Positions 1-6,637 are shown, counted from the first letter of the stretch. The stretch: DNA of 9,265 nt from Crocinitomicaceae bacterium (GCA_013215515.1 JABSPC010000571.1:1-9265); one strand, 5' to 3'. The notes: generated by a model from the sequence alone, not told the origin. Numbers and translations are program-made.

Positions 1-95
1 CTTTTAATGCCAAAATTAAAGCGTTCAGATCTCAATTTAGAGGTGTCAGAAATATTGATTTCTTCCTTTTTAGAATCGAGAAACTCTTTTCATGA
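1..95 (+). CDS. Transposase C-terminus (ISAon1/ISL3-like), 5' part outside window
   Basis: The frame beginning at position 3 is open from the window edge and ends at TGA 93-95. It encodes about 30 residues, including FNAKIKAFRSQFRGVRN followed by an FFLFR segment. From memory this matches the conserved C-terminus of DDE transposases of the ISAon1 group (ISL3-like fold) common in Bacteroidota, where an Asn-x-Lys-Ile-Lys helix follows the last catalytic acid. The catalytic residues would lie upstream of the window, so it cannot be told whether the gene is intact. The right end of the element should lie shortly downstream, perhaps in the stretch ccacaacttttgcgcttgat (109-128), but no inverted repeat can be confirmed without the left end. 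A longer open frame from ATG at 7 is out of frame with this and runs into the tRNA, so it was not chosen. Confidence 0.75.
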   Translation, partial: FNAKIKAFRSQFRGVRNIDFFLFRIEKLFS

Positions 96-232
96 TTTTA
101 GTAAAACCACAACTTTTGCGCTTGATCCCTTTCCGTCTGGATTAGTGATTGATGCTAAGAAAAGACAATATCTAACCCCAGATGTGAATAGTATATTTTC
201 TTTAAGTAAAGATATAGCAAGGGATTCAGCCA

Positions 233-272
233 GAAAAGAAAAAGACCCATCAGTAAAAATAACTGATGAGTC
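233..272 (-). terminator. Intrinsic terminator of the tRNA-fMet gene
   Basis: Read on the minus strand, CATCAGT and ACTGATG form a perfect 7-bp stem (268-262 with 254-248) around a 7-base AT loop. Past one mismatch, three more pairs (GAC/GTC) extend it. A T-rich run, TTTTTCTTTT, follows immediately (243-234). It begins only 8 bases beyond the 3' end of the tRNA, as expected for a single-gene tRNA transcript. Confidence 0.75.
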
Positions 273-280
273 TCTCTTTG

Positions 281-353
<73 letters not shown>

Positions 354-390
354 ATATATTCTATTAACTAGGTAATCGTTAACAGCGGTG

Positions 391-398
391 CAAATATA
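391..398 (-). promoter_or_regulatory. Promoter -7 box of tRNA-fMet
   Basis: On the minus strand the bases read TATATTTG, a perfect match to the Bacteroidota -7 consensus TAnnTTTG, about 37 bases upstream of the mature tRNA 5' end. No good TTTG-type -33 box stands at the usual 17-23 base distance. A short leader to be trimmed by RNase P would result. Confidence 0.65.
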
Positions 399-434
399 CG
401 CGTTCTTTTTCGACTTCCTACTAATTCATAAGAA

Positions 435-468
435 TTTTTGTTGTTACTTTTACGGTACAATACATTCT
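435..468 (+). promoter_or_regulatory. Possible promoter of the 485 lipoprotein gene
   Basis: TTTTTG (435-440) resembles the Bacteroidota -33 element. TACATTCT (461-468), 20 bases further on, is a partial match to TAnnTTTG. Transcription would begin about ten bases before the ATG at 485. The -7 half is weak, and AATTTTTG at 433-440 could itself be a -7 box. Confidence 0.3.
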
Positions 469-484
469 AGAATAAAGCCAACAT

Positions 485-1288
485 ATGATAAATTTCAAAT
501 CAATATTCCTATTCGCCTGCTCGTTTTCGATCTTAATCGCTTGTTCTGATAAGCCGGATGAAAAGGAACCAATTAAGAAAAAAAACACCCCATCTCAAGT
601 ATATCAAGATGACAATGAGGAGTTTGAAGAATACATCACCCAGATTGATGATTCTGCAACACTGAACGAGGGCAATAGTCTTTATTATACTCATTCGAAT
701 GGAACGTCGTACGAAGTGACTTTTAAGATTAATAATGATGATCGAATCTTGAGAATGACTGAGAAATACACTTTGGCCTCAACGGGGAGTATAATGTCAA
801 GTGTTTTTTATTACAAAGACGAATTGTTATACGCTACAAAAGAGTTTTTTGAAGAGGGTGTTGGTGAAGATGCCTTTTTTGTTGAGCGCGTTTCTTATTA
901 TGATAAAAATTCTGAGCCAACATTAACAAAGGAAAGAACGGCACCTTTTGAAGATTACCTTGATCAATCTTCATTTAAATTAGGAAATATCCACAAGTGC
1001 AGCGATGAAAGGGCATATCGTGCGATTACAAATCAAGGTGAGTTTATGACAACCTTTAAAGGGTTTGTTGAAAATGGACCAGAACGTTACTTGATGGTTG
1101 GTGAAGATAAAAAAGGAGGTTATGAATCTGCTATTCTTCTTCAAAGTAGAACGCCGTTCCTTCAATACCTATTTCATAATCAAGACAGTAATATTGGAAT
1201 GAAATTAGATATAAATTTCCGAACGATGAGAGACCCAGCAGGCTATGAATACCAAGCACTTCTAGGCGCTTTTGAAGTTATTGAATAA
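485..1288 (+). CDS. Predicted surface or periplasmic lipoprotein, function unknown
   Basis: This encodes 267 residues. The first 20 form a lipoprotein signal: a short n-region with Lys5, a hydrophobic core, and a lipobox ending LIAC with Cys20 as the lipidated residue. Residues right after the Cys are charged (SDKPDEKE), and acidic residues there can act as a surface-export signal in Bacteroidota lipoproteins; whether this one does is inference. A Lys-rich then Asp/Glu-rich linker (about 24-55) leads to a domain rich in alternating polar and hydrophobic strands, with many Tyr and Phe residues and one further Cys in an HKCSDE context. The strand-rich look suggests a beta-sandwich or barrel-like fold, but no family is recognised. 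It stands alone: a divergent tRNA lies upstream and a separate promoter serves the next gene. ATG 485 is the only start that preserves the signal peptide. Confidence 0.8.
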   Translation: MINFKSIFLFACSFSILIACSDKPDEKEPIKKKNTPSQVYQDDNEEFEEYITQIDDSATLNEGNSLYYTHSNGTSYEVTFKINNDDRILRMTEKYTLASTGSIMSSVFYYKDELLYATKEFFEEGVGEDAFFVERVSYYDKNSEPTLTKERTAPFEDYLDQSSFKLGNIHKCSDERAYRAITNQGEFMTTFKGFVENGPERYLMVGEDKKGGYESAILLQSRTPFLQYLFHNQDSNIGMKLDINFRTMRDPAGYEYQALLGAFEVIE

Positions 1289-1351
1289 AAAAAAATCACT
1301 AGCTCGTTAAACCTTGCTTGCTTCCATTTGTCACAGCCTTTAGCCATTAAA

Positions 1352-1372
1352 CATTAAAATTTAATTTTAATG
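1352..1372 (+). promoter_or_regulatory. Perfect 21-bp AT-rich palindrome, candidate operator
   Basis: Arms cattaaaatt (1352-1361) and aattttaatg (1363-1372) are exact reverse complements around the single base t1362. The palindrome lies 12 bases upstream of the TATACTTG box at 1385-1392, so it covers the expected -33 region of the barrel gene's promoter. A one-base centre favours a DNA site for a dimeric regulator over an RNA hairpin, although an 8-bp stem with a 5-base loop could also form. The regulator is unknown. Confidence 0.5.
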
Positions 1373-1384
1373 CAGTCGAGTGGC

Positions 1385-1392
1385 TATACTTG
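1385..1392 (+). promoter_or_regulatory. Promoter -7 box of the barrel/GLPGLI operon
   Basis: TATACTTG differs from TAnnTTTG at one base. Transcription would begin near 1397-1400, giving a leader of about 20 bases before ATG 1419. No TTG-type -33 box is evident at the right distance; the palindrome's second arm occupies that position. A start at GTG 1380 would lie upstream of this transcript. Confidence 0.45.
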
Positions 1393-1418
1393 TACTTGGT
1401 AAACTATACTTAACTAAA

Positions 1419-4214
1419 ATGAAGTTGACAAAACTTATTGTAATTGCACTTGCCTTGATGACAAGCTCTTTTAGCTTTGGTCAAAATATGCATGTATCTG
1501 GTACGGTGTATGATTCAACAGGAACAAGGCCTTTAAAGAACGCCTTAGCAATGGCAATCCGAATTAGCGATTCACAGTTATTAGGATTCACACGTACCGA
1601 TGCCTCTGGTAAATTCGAAATGAATGATTTTGGAGTGGACACCTTTTCACTGATAATTGATCATCCAGAATTTGACGAGAAAACGTATTACATTTTCGGA
1701 AATGAAGGGAACAACGATATCAATATCCCATCAGTGATTCTTCCTTCAAAATCGCAAGAAGTTGAAGAAGTAGTCATTTATGCTTATAAAGACCCGATCT
1801 ACTATAAAGGCGATACGCTTGTTTATATTGCGGATTCCTTCGCTGTTACTGAAGGAGCTGTAGTGGAAGAGCTATTAAAGAAACTTCCAGGGATTACAAT
1901 TGATAAGGACGGTAAAATCACCTCGCAAGGAGAGGAAATCAGTAAAGTACTCGTGGATGGTGATGAGTTTTTCGGGTCTGATCCGACAATTGCAACCAAG
2001 AACTTAGGAGCAGACGGAATTGAAACGGTTCAGATTTACGAAAAGGAAAACGAGGATGGTATTGGTGGAGACGATGAGAAGATCAAAGTCCTCGATTTAA
2101 AGCTTAAAGACAGTGCTAAGAAAGGATATTTTGGTCGAATATCTGGCGCCTCCGACTTTGGATTAACCCCCATTAACGGGGAATATGGAACCAACCCATT
2201 CTATGAAGGCGAATTGTTGTTGAATAAATTTGATGGCGCTAGAAAGATTTCAGTTTTTGCCCTAGGCTCTAATACACCACGATCTAGTTTCGGCTGGGGT
2301 GATATGAATAAGTTCGGCCTAGAAAATGAAAGCTCAGGCGGAAATAGGTATGATGGCGCTGCCAAGAACAATACAAGCGGTGTTCCTCGAACATTGAAAG
2401 CCGGAATATACTTTTCAGATAAATTCGGAAAGAAGAAAAAATCCAAATTTGGAATTAATTACTCCTATTATAACGATGTGCTTGACGCAACGTCTGGAAG
2501 TATATCGTATTACGATTTGGGAGATTCTACTTCGTATTCCACTGATGATAATATCCGCAGGTATACAGCAAATGAGTCTCATAAAATTAATTTCAATCTG
2601 CGGCTGCAATTGGATTCTTTAACAACATTTCAGATTAAACCATCTTTCTCATACGATAAAGGAATAGCTGACAATACAGATGTTTCAAGTTTTATGGATT
2701 CAGATGAACTCAATTATTTGAACACGGACGTTAGTGATTCAACAAGTTCAAAAGGGTACACCATCGGAGGATTTGCCAAGGTCAATAGAAAATTCATGAA
2801 GAAAAAACGTGAGCTCGAGTTGAGATATGACCTGTCTCTTAGAGACAATGAATCAAATGGTTATTTGAATTCATACACGAGTTTTGTAGCTACAATGACC
2901 GGAGATACAATTCGTCAAAACAAAATAAATACCAATAATAATACGAGCCACTATGGTACATTAACGTATGTTGAGCCGATTGGTATGAAAATGAAATTGG
3001 AGTTTCAATACCTATTCGAATACGGGTATGGCGGTCAAAACAAACAAGCATTCGACTTAAGTACAATTTCTGGCGTTTACGATTCATTGAACCTTGGGTT
3101 GACCAATGTATTTGACAATACGAGGATGCAAAATAGAGCAGGCATTAAATTTTCTTATGAGCCGAAAAAGCATTACTTCGGGGTAACTGCTCGTGTACGT
3201 AACATTACCATTGCAAACTTGAATAAAACAACGGGGCTTGATGTTCACCAAAACATCAACAATTTCTTGCCACAATTGGAATACCGATTTAGACCATCAA
3301 TGAGTAAAAGATTGAGGATTAATTATAGAACGTCTTCTCGGACGCCTTCAATCAATGACCTTCAACCAGTACTTAATAATTCAAATCCGAATAGGATAGA
3401 ATATGGAAATCCTGAGTTATTGCCAAATTATGTACACCGGCTTAATGCAATGTTCAACACATGGAAAGCATTAACAGGGCGATACATTTGGATGGGTGGT
3501 AACTTCAGTTATACGAATAGAGCATTTGCGGATTCTACAAATTACGATTCGTTCGGTAGAACGCTTTCTAGAACGGTTAATGTAAATGGAAACATGACTG
3601 CTGTTGTATATAGCGGTGCTGGTCTTCCAATGTTTAGTAGAAAAATAACACTGGAGCCTGGATTCAATGCCTCATTCTTTAGGTTTTCAAACTATGTGAG
3701 TGGATTGAAAAATACTACCGATAACTATGCTGTTACGCCATCAATGAAAGTGAAATTTAGCTTACTGGGTGATTCACTTGAAATTGAAACTGCTGGAAGT
3801 TATGCCTTTAATAGCGCTAAAAGCTCATTGTCAGATATTGCAATACCATATTCGGTTCAGAATTATGGAGTAGGATTTAAGTGGAGGTTGCCTCATGGAT
3901 TCACGATAAGTTCAGACGGTGGGTTAACAATTAACTCTCAACTTGGTGAAAACGGTGGAAACGGAATCTATGACACTCAATTCTTTGTATTGAATGCGGA
4001 GATCAGTAAGAAGTTCTTGAAGACGAGCAATTTGGAGTTAGCACTGAAAGGGAATGATATATTCAATCAAAATATCAATGCAAGAAGAGAGATTAATGGA
4101 AACGTAACGACAGATTACAGAACAACTATTATCTCGCGTTACTTCCTGCTTAAATTGACAATGAGATTCAACAATAGAAAAACTAAAGAAGAAGACGGAC
4201 ATGGAATGTTTTAA
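1419..4214 (+). CDS. TonB-dependent-receptor-like outer-membrane beta-barrel protein
   Basis: This encodes 931 residues from ATG 1419. The open frame begins at GTG 1380, but ATG 1419 places a clean signal peptide (LIVIALALMTSSFSFGQ, probable cleavage after Gln22) at the N-terminus and lies downstream of the promoter box. A carboxypeptidase-regulatory-like beta domain spans about 24-110 (HVSGTVYDSTGTRPLKNA, then TDASGKFEM). A TonB-box-like EVEEVVIYA (114-122) follows. The plug-like region, about 125-230, carries the hallmarks LLKKLPGI, KVLVDGDEFFG and DPTIATKNL. The remainder is a long barrel with Tyr/Phe-rich strands, ending near LKLTMRFN and a charged tail. The family is the large Bacteroidota group annotated as outer membrane beta-barrel or TonB-dependent receptor. 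The substrate cannot be told. Its last 14 bases overlap the GLPGLI gene, so the two products are probably made together. Confidence 0.9.
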   Translation: MKLTKLIVIALALMTSSFSFGQNMHVSGTVYDSTGTRPLKNALAMAIRISDSQLLGFTRTDASGKFEMNDFGVDTFSLIIDHPEFDEKTYYIFGNEGNNDINIPSVILPSKSQEVEEVVIYAYKDPIYYKGDTLVYIADSFAVTEGAVVEELLKKLPGITIDKDGKITSQGEEISKVLVDGDEFFGSDPTIATKNLGADGIETVQIYEKENEDGIGGDDEKIKVLDLKLKDSAKKGYFGRISGASDFGLTPINGEYGTNPFYEGELLLNKFDGARKISVFALGSNTPRSSFGWGDMNKFGLENESSGGNRYDGAAKNNTSGVPRTLKAGIYFSDKFGKKKKSKFGINYSYYNDVLDATSGSISYYDLGDSTSYSTDDNIRRYTANESHKINFNLRLQLDSLTTFQIKPSFSYDKGIADNTDVSSFMDSDELNYLNTDVSDSTSSKGYTIGGFAKVNRKFMKKKRELELRYDLSLRDNESNGYLNSYTSFVATMTGDTIRQNKINTNNNTSHYGTLTYVEPIGMKMKLEFQYLFEYGYGGQNKQAFDLSTISGVYDSLNLGLTNVFDNTRMQNRAGIKFSYEPKKHYFGVTARVRNITIANLNKTTGLDVHQNINNFLPQLEYRFRPSMSKRLRINYRTSSRTPSINDLQPVLNNSNPNRIEYGNPELLPNYVHRLNAMFNTWKALTGRYIWMGGNFSYTNRAFADSTNYDSFGRTLSRTVNVNGNMTAVVYSGAGLPMFSRKITLEPGFNASFFRFSNYVSGLKNTTDNYAVTPSMKVKFSLLGDSLEIETAGSYAFNSAKSSLSDIAIPYSVQNYGVGFKWRLPHGFTISSDGGLTINSQLGENGGNGIYDTQFFVLNAEISKKFLKTSNLELALKGNDIFNQNINARREINGNVTTDYRTTIISRYFLLKLTMRFNNRKTKEEDGHGMF

Positions 4215-4938
4215 GAGAATACTAGCAACCGCAATCATTGCATTGTTGACAACAGCCTCGATAGCGCAAATGACTTCTGGAAAAATAATTTTTGAAAGAA
4301 GAACAAATTTGAAAAAGACCGTTGGGGATAATCCGAGAATTAAGGACTATATCACGGATGAAAATAAAATACGTAAAGAGAATTTTGAATTATCCTTTAA
4401 TGAAAATTCTTCTGTTTTTTCGTACATCGAAGAAGATGAAGTCGCTGATGAGCCTGGGTTCATGAAAATGTTGACTCATAGAAACAAGATATATCAAAAT
4501 CTCGAGGAGAAAGAATTCTTCATGGTAATGAATTCATGGGGTCAAGAAATGCTACTTAAAGATTCGTTAAGTCAGCGAACATGGATAATTACTGAAAGTA
4601 AAAGAAAATTTGCTGGGCACATGTGCCGAAAGGCGGTTTGGAATATGAATGACTCTACGCGTATCTATGCATGGTTTTCTCCTGATATAGTCCCTTCTGT
4701 TGGGCCTGAAGGGTTTTATGGCCTTCCCGGCGCTATTTTAGGATTGGCGACGGAAGATGGGTCGGTAGTATATTTCGCAACTGAAATTAAAGAGGAAGCG
4801 GTAGAGGTATCGAAAATGGATTATTCTCAGTATAAAAAAGACATTTATACAAAAGGCGAATTGATATCTACTCTCGTAACAAGTATGGGGAAATGGGTCA
4901 AGAAGAAAGATCTGGAGTCGTTGTTTTCTTGGTACTGA
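4201..4938 (+). CDS. GLPGLI family secreted protein
   Basis: This encodes 245 residues with a signal peptide of about 23 residues ending ASIAQ. The mature part carries the family's landmarks: FELSFNENSSVFSY (62-75), a Trp-containing segment leading to KFAGHMCRKA with Cys142, YAWFSPDI (156-163), and the name-giving motif GPEGFYGLPGAILGL (168-182), where the fifth motif residue is Ala instead of Leu. GLPGLI proteins (TIGR01200) are known from Bacteroidota genomes and have no firmly established function. ATG 4201 lies inside the 3' end of the barrel gene (14-base overlap, different frame), the arrangement expected for translational coupling. A periplasmic partner of the barrel is the natural inference. 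The gene stops 3 bases before a convergent gene, leaving no room for a dedicated terminator. Confidence 0.92.
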   Translation: MECFKRILATAIIALLTTASIAQMTSGKIIFERRTNLKKTVGDNPRIKDYITDENKIRKENFELSFNENSSVFSYIEEDEVADEPGFMKMLTHRNKIYQNLEEKEFFMVMNSWGQEMLLKDSLSQRTWIITESKRKFAGHMCRKAVWNMNDSTRIYAWFSPDIVPSVGPEGFYGLPGAILGLATEDGSVVYFATEIKEEAVEVSKMDYSQYKKDIYTKGELISTLVTSMGKWVKKKDLESLFSWY

Positions 4939-4941
4939 TAC

Positions 4942-5232
4942 CTAGAAAATCTCTGTAATTTCAATTTTACCTTCGAAGGTGTGCGTTTCGCCGCATGTCG
5001 GTGGTTCAAGTATTCCGAAGCATTCGTCTAGATTATCATACGTCACCTTGATTTTCGTTCCGCCATTGATGTTGTCTAACAAGTCATCATTGCAGACCTT
5101 AAAGTCCTGACCGTTTTTTGCGCGTAAGTAAACTCCAGTACAGTCTTTAATAACTTCCATACGGTGTTTATCTTTGTCACATCCCGTTGAGATGAATAGT
5201 AAACAGACTGCTATAAAGGCTAATTTTTTCAT
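4942..5232 (-). CDS. Small cysteine-containing lipoprotein, function unknown
   Basis: This encodes 96 residues. MKKLAFIAVCLLFISTGC gives a lipoprotein signal with lipobox STGC and Cys18 lipidated, followed by DKDKHRME. The mature part is about 78 residues and contains four more cysteines (31, 47, 71, 80), enough for two disulfides. Motifs include DCTGVYLRAKNG, DFKVCNDDLL, TKIKVTYDNLDEC and a final EGKIEITEIF strand. Alternating strands with a TKIKVTY core suggest a small OB-like or beta-barrel domain; that is inference. Short lipoproteins of this pattern seem familiar from Flavobacteriales, but no named family is recalled. It is convergent with the GLPGLI gene (3-base gap), and its upstream region abuts the tandem repeat array. 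No convincing promoter was found. Confidence 0.8.
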   Translation of the reverse strand: MKKLAFIAVCLLFISTGCDKDKHRMEVIKDCTGVYLRAKNGQDFKVCNDDLLDNINGGTKIKVTYDNLDECFGILEPPTCGETHTFEGKIEITEIF

Positions 5233-5273
5233 GCTGTATTTTTTGAATTAGAGCGAAACTCAATTTAATGTAG

Positions 5274-5433
5274 GGTCATCTTTGATTTCCTGTCAAAAGC
5301 TGATGTTTGTTAGTCCATCTTATGGATTCCCTCATCAAAAAACGACCATCTCTGGTCATATTAAGGATTCCCTATCAAAAACTACGCTAGTTGGTCATCT
5401 TTCGGATTCCCACGTCAAAAGCTGTCGCTTTTT
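5274..5433. repeat. Four degenerate tandem repeats of 39-41 bp with hairpin tails
   Basis: Units begin at 5274, 5313, 5354 and 5393. Each has the pattern GGTCATcTT, then GGATTCCC, then TCAAAA, followed by a more variable tail. Unit 1 has lost two bases before GATTTCC, and unit 2 begins GTCCATC. Three tails can fold despite different sequences: GACC-atctct-GGTC (unit 2 into unit 3), AACTA-cgc-TAGTT (unit 3) and AAAAGC-tgtc-GCTTTT (5417-5432, unit 4). The array fills most of the 224-base gap between two minus-strand genes. Its function is unknown; a transcribed spacer or a terminator cluster downstream of the nfu gene is possible. Confidence 0.75.
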
Positions 5434-5438
5434 CTTAT

Positions 5439-5458
5439 AATCGAGCGCAGTCGAGATT
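5439..5458. repeat. TCGAG-CGCAG-TCGAG interspersed element
   Basis: Two TCGAG copies flank CGCAG (5441-5455), with AATC and GATT as a further inverted pair outside. The element overlaps the stop codon of the nfu gene. From memory, TCTCGACTGCGCTCGA-type sequences recur between genes of Flavobacteriia. Only this one full copy is in the window, so calling it a dispersed repeat is recollection, not observation. Confidence 0.4.
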
Positions 5459-6053
5459 ACCCATTTTCTGCAATTACTTCTTTAACTTCAGGAAGGTGCT
5501 GTTTCAATAAACTTTCAATTCCACCTTTCAAGGTCTGCGTACTAGAAGGGCATCCAGCACATGATCCTTTTAATACAACGGTTACCGTTCCGTTTTCGTA
5601 TCCTCTAAAGTCAATTTGTCCGCCATCATTTGCCACAGCTGGTCGAACGTATTCATCCAAAAGGTTTTGGATTGCAACATCATATTCGGAAGGTTCAAAT
5701 ACTTTTTTTGGAGCCGCATCATCTTCTGTGGGCGCGTTTGGTAAAGGCATTGCAATCAATACATCTTTTCCGTCACCGATCCAATTCTTGATGAATTCAC
5801 GCAATTCCATGTTGATGAAATCCCAAGAAAGATTGTCCGTTTTTGTAATCGTAACAAAATTAGAAGCAAAGAAAACTCCTTTAACAAAAGGCAAGTTAAA
5901 TAGCTCTTCTGCCAACGGTGAAAAACCTTTCGCTTCCGCCATAGAGTTGAATTGTGCTGAATCTCCTGTTCCTAACAAGTGCTTATTTACAACATATTTC
6001 ATTGTTGATGGATTAGGAGTCATCTCTGCGTATACTGTAACTGGAACCTTCAT
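5457..6053 (-). CDS. nfu: NFU1-type iron-sulfur cluster scaffold/carrier protein
   Basis: This encodes 198 residues with two domains. Residues about 5-90 form the Nfu N-terminal domain (YAEMTPNPSTMKYVVNK, then FNLPFVKGVFFASNFVTITK). After a linker rich in Ala, Pro and Asp (about 103-122), residues 125-197 form the NifU C-terminal domain, with VRPAVANDGGQIDFRGY and GSCAGCPSSTQTLKGGIE. The CxxC pair Cys165/Cys168 is intact and is the site that bridges a [4Fe-4S] cluster between two subunits. By family knowledge it acts in the cytoplasm, carrying clusters to apo-enzymes. The domain order is that of mitochondrial-type NFU1, unlike E. coli NfuA, whose N-terminal domain is A-type-like. ATG 6053 puts YAEMTPNPS at its normal distance from the N-terminus. 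It is divergent from the HYC_CC_PP-like gene. Confidence 0.95.
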   Translation of the reverse strand: MKVPVTVYAEMTPNPSTMKYVVNKHLLGTGDSAQFNSMAEAKGFSPLAEELFNLPFVKGVFFASNFVTITKTDNLSWDFINMELREFIKNWIGDGKDVLIAMPLPNAPTEDDAAPKKVFEPSEYDVAIQNLLDEYVRPAVANDGGQIDFRGYENGTVTVVLKGSCAGCPSSTQTLKGGIESLLKQHLPEVKEVIAENG

Positions 6054-6137
6054 GGCGTTTATTTGATTTGACGTAAAATTAACCCAAACATTTCAAGAAT
6101 ACTTGCAAAATGAATTTATTCTTTGGATTAATACCTC

Positions 6138-6145
6138 TATTTTTG
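6138..6145 (+). promoter_or_regulatory. Promoter -7 box of the HYC_CC_PP/receptor pair
   Basis: TATTTTTG is a perfect match to TAnnTTTG. A weak -33 candidate (TTTA, 6115-6118) lies 19 bases upstream. The box ends only four bases before the GTG at 6150, so transcription should begin at or just after the start codon. Confidence 0.5.
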
Positions 6146-6149
6146 ACCT

Positions 6150-6569
6150 GTGAAGCTTTTTAAATCAATAACGATAATGTTCTCGATTCTAGTCCTATTC
6201 GTAGGATCAATCGGGGTAAGTATTGTTTCTCATTTTTGTCAAGGAAATGAAACAACAGTATTGACATTTACTGAAAAGGAGCATTGCGGCGATAAAGAAG
6301 GATTGCAAACGGACGATTGTTGCACTGAGACCGAAGAAGAGGAAGAAGATGACTGTTGCAATGATGAGCTACGTCACGTTCAATTAAAGCTTGATTTCTT
6401 TGATGAGGTAGATATTTCTGCAGTAATTATTCCAGAATTCACAGCTGAGCTGTTTTTGATTTATGAAGAAATTCCAAGGGATCTTTCAAAAGAAGAAGTT
6501 CACAACAATTCGCCTCCTCCCAAATCGGGCAGGGACCTTATTCTCAAGAAACAAAATTGGTTGATTTGA
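6150..6569 (+). CDS. HYC_CC_PP family-like small exported protein
   Basis: This encodes 139 residues from GTG 6150. An N-terminal hydrophobic helix (LFKSITIMFSILVLFVGSIG) is a signal peptide or anchor. The family landmarks follow in order: SHFC (28-30, the H-Y-C position with Phe for Tyr), Cys46, two Cys-Cys pairs (57-58 and 69-70) set in a Glu/Asp-rich run, and PPP at 122-124 near the C-terminus. This fits the HYC_CC_PP family of Bacteroidota, of unproven function, often seen beside a TonB-dependent receptor, as here. A stop codon lies two codons upstream, so GTG is the earliest start. ATG 6177 is the alternative, but it removes both lysines of the signal. Cys pairs with acidic residues suggest metal binding; this is inference. 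Confidence 0.82.
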   Translation: MKLFKSITIMFSILVLFVGSIGVSIVSHFCQGNETTVLTFTEKEHCGDKEGLQTDDCCTETEEEEEDDCCNDELRHVQLKLDFFDEVDISAVIIPEFTAELFLIYEEIPRDLSKEEVHNNSPPPKSGRDLILKKQNWLI

Positions 6570-6586
6570 TCAATGTTGATTAGCCT

Positions 6587-6610
6587 GCGGTTCTAAACGA
6601 ATAGTACCGC
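6587..6610 (+). other. Intergenic RNA hairpin within the HYC_CC_PP/receptor pair
   Basis: GCGGTTCTA and TAGTACCGC pair at eight of nine positions (one T-T mismatch) around loop aacgaa. No T-run follows, so it is not a standard terminator. It lies 27 bases before the receptor start codon and could tune relative expression or protect an mRNA end. Confidence 0.45.
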
Positions 6611-6637
6611 TAGATTAAATTAATCAATTCAAGATCA

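Noticed and set aside
192..216. AT-rich inverted repeat CTTTA-ag-TAAAG
   Set aside because: Five A/T-dominated pairs around a 2-base loop, with no gene end or promoter to serve. A far better terminator for the tRNA lies at 233-272.
1352..1372. Rho-independent terminator of the 485 gene
   Set aside because: The symmetry is centred on a single base, the stem is almost purely A:T, and no T-run follows. Its place upstream of a promoter box fits an operator better.
1372..1380. gcagtcgag shared with the 5448-5455 element
   Set aside because: Nine bases in common without the flanking TCGAG copy; chance cannot be excluded.
1380..1418. GTG 1380 as start of the barrel protein
   Set aside because: It would lie upstream of the probable transcription start and add 13 residues in front of a normal signal peptide that begins at ATG 1419.
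5274..5433. CRISPR array
   Set aside because: Repeats are degenerate, the period varies between 39 and 41, the variable tails fold on themselves, and no cas gene is nearby.
5728..6066. Open frame of 112 codons antisense to nfu
   Set aside because: It lies opposite a well-conserved two-domain protein and shows no signal of its own.
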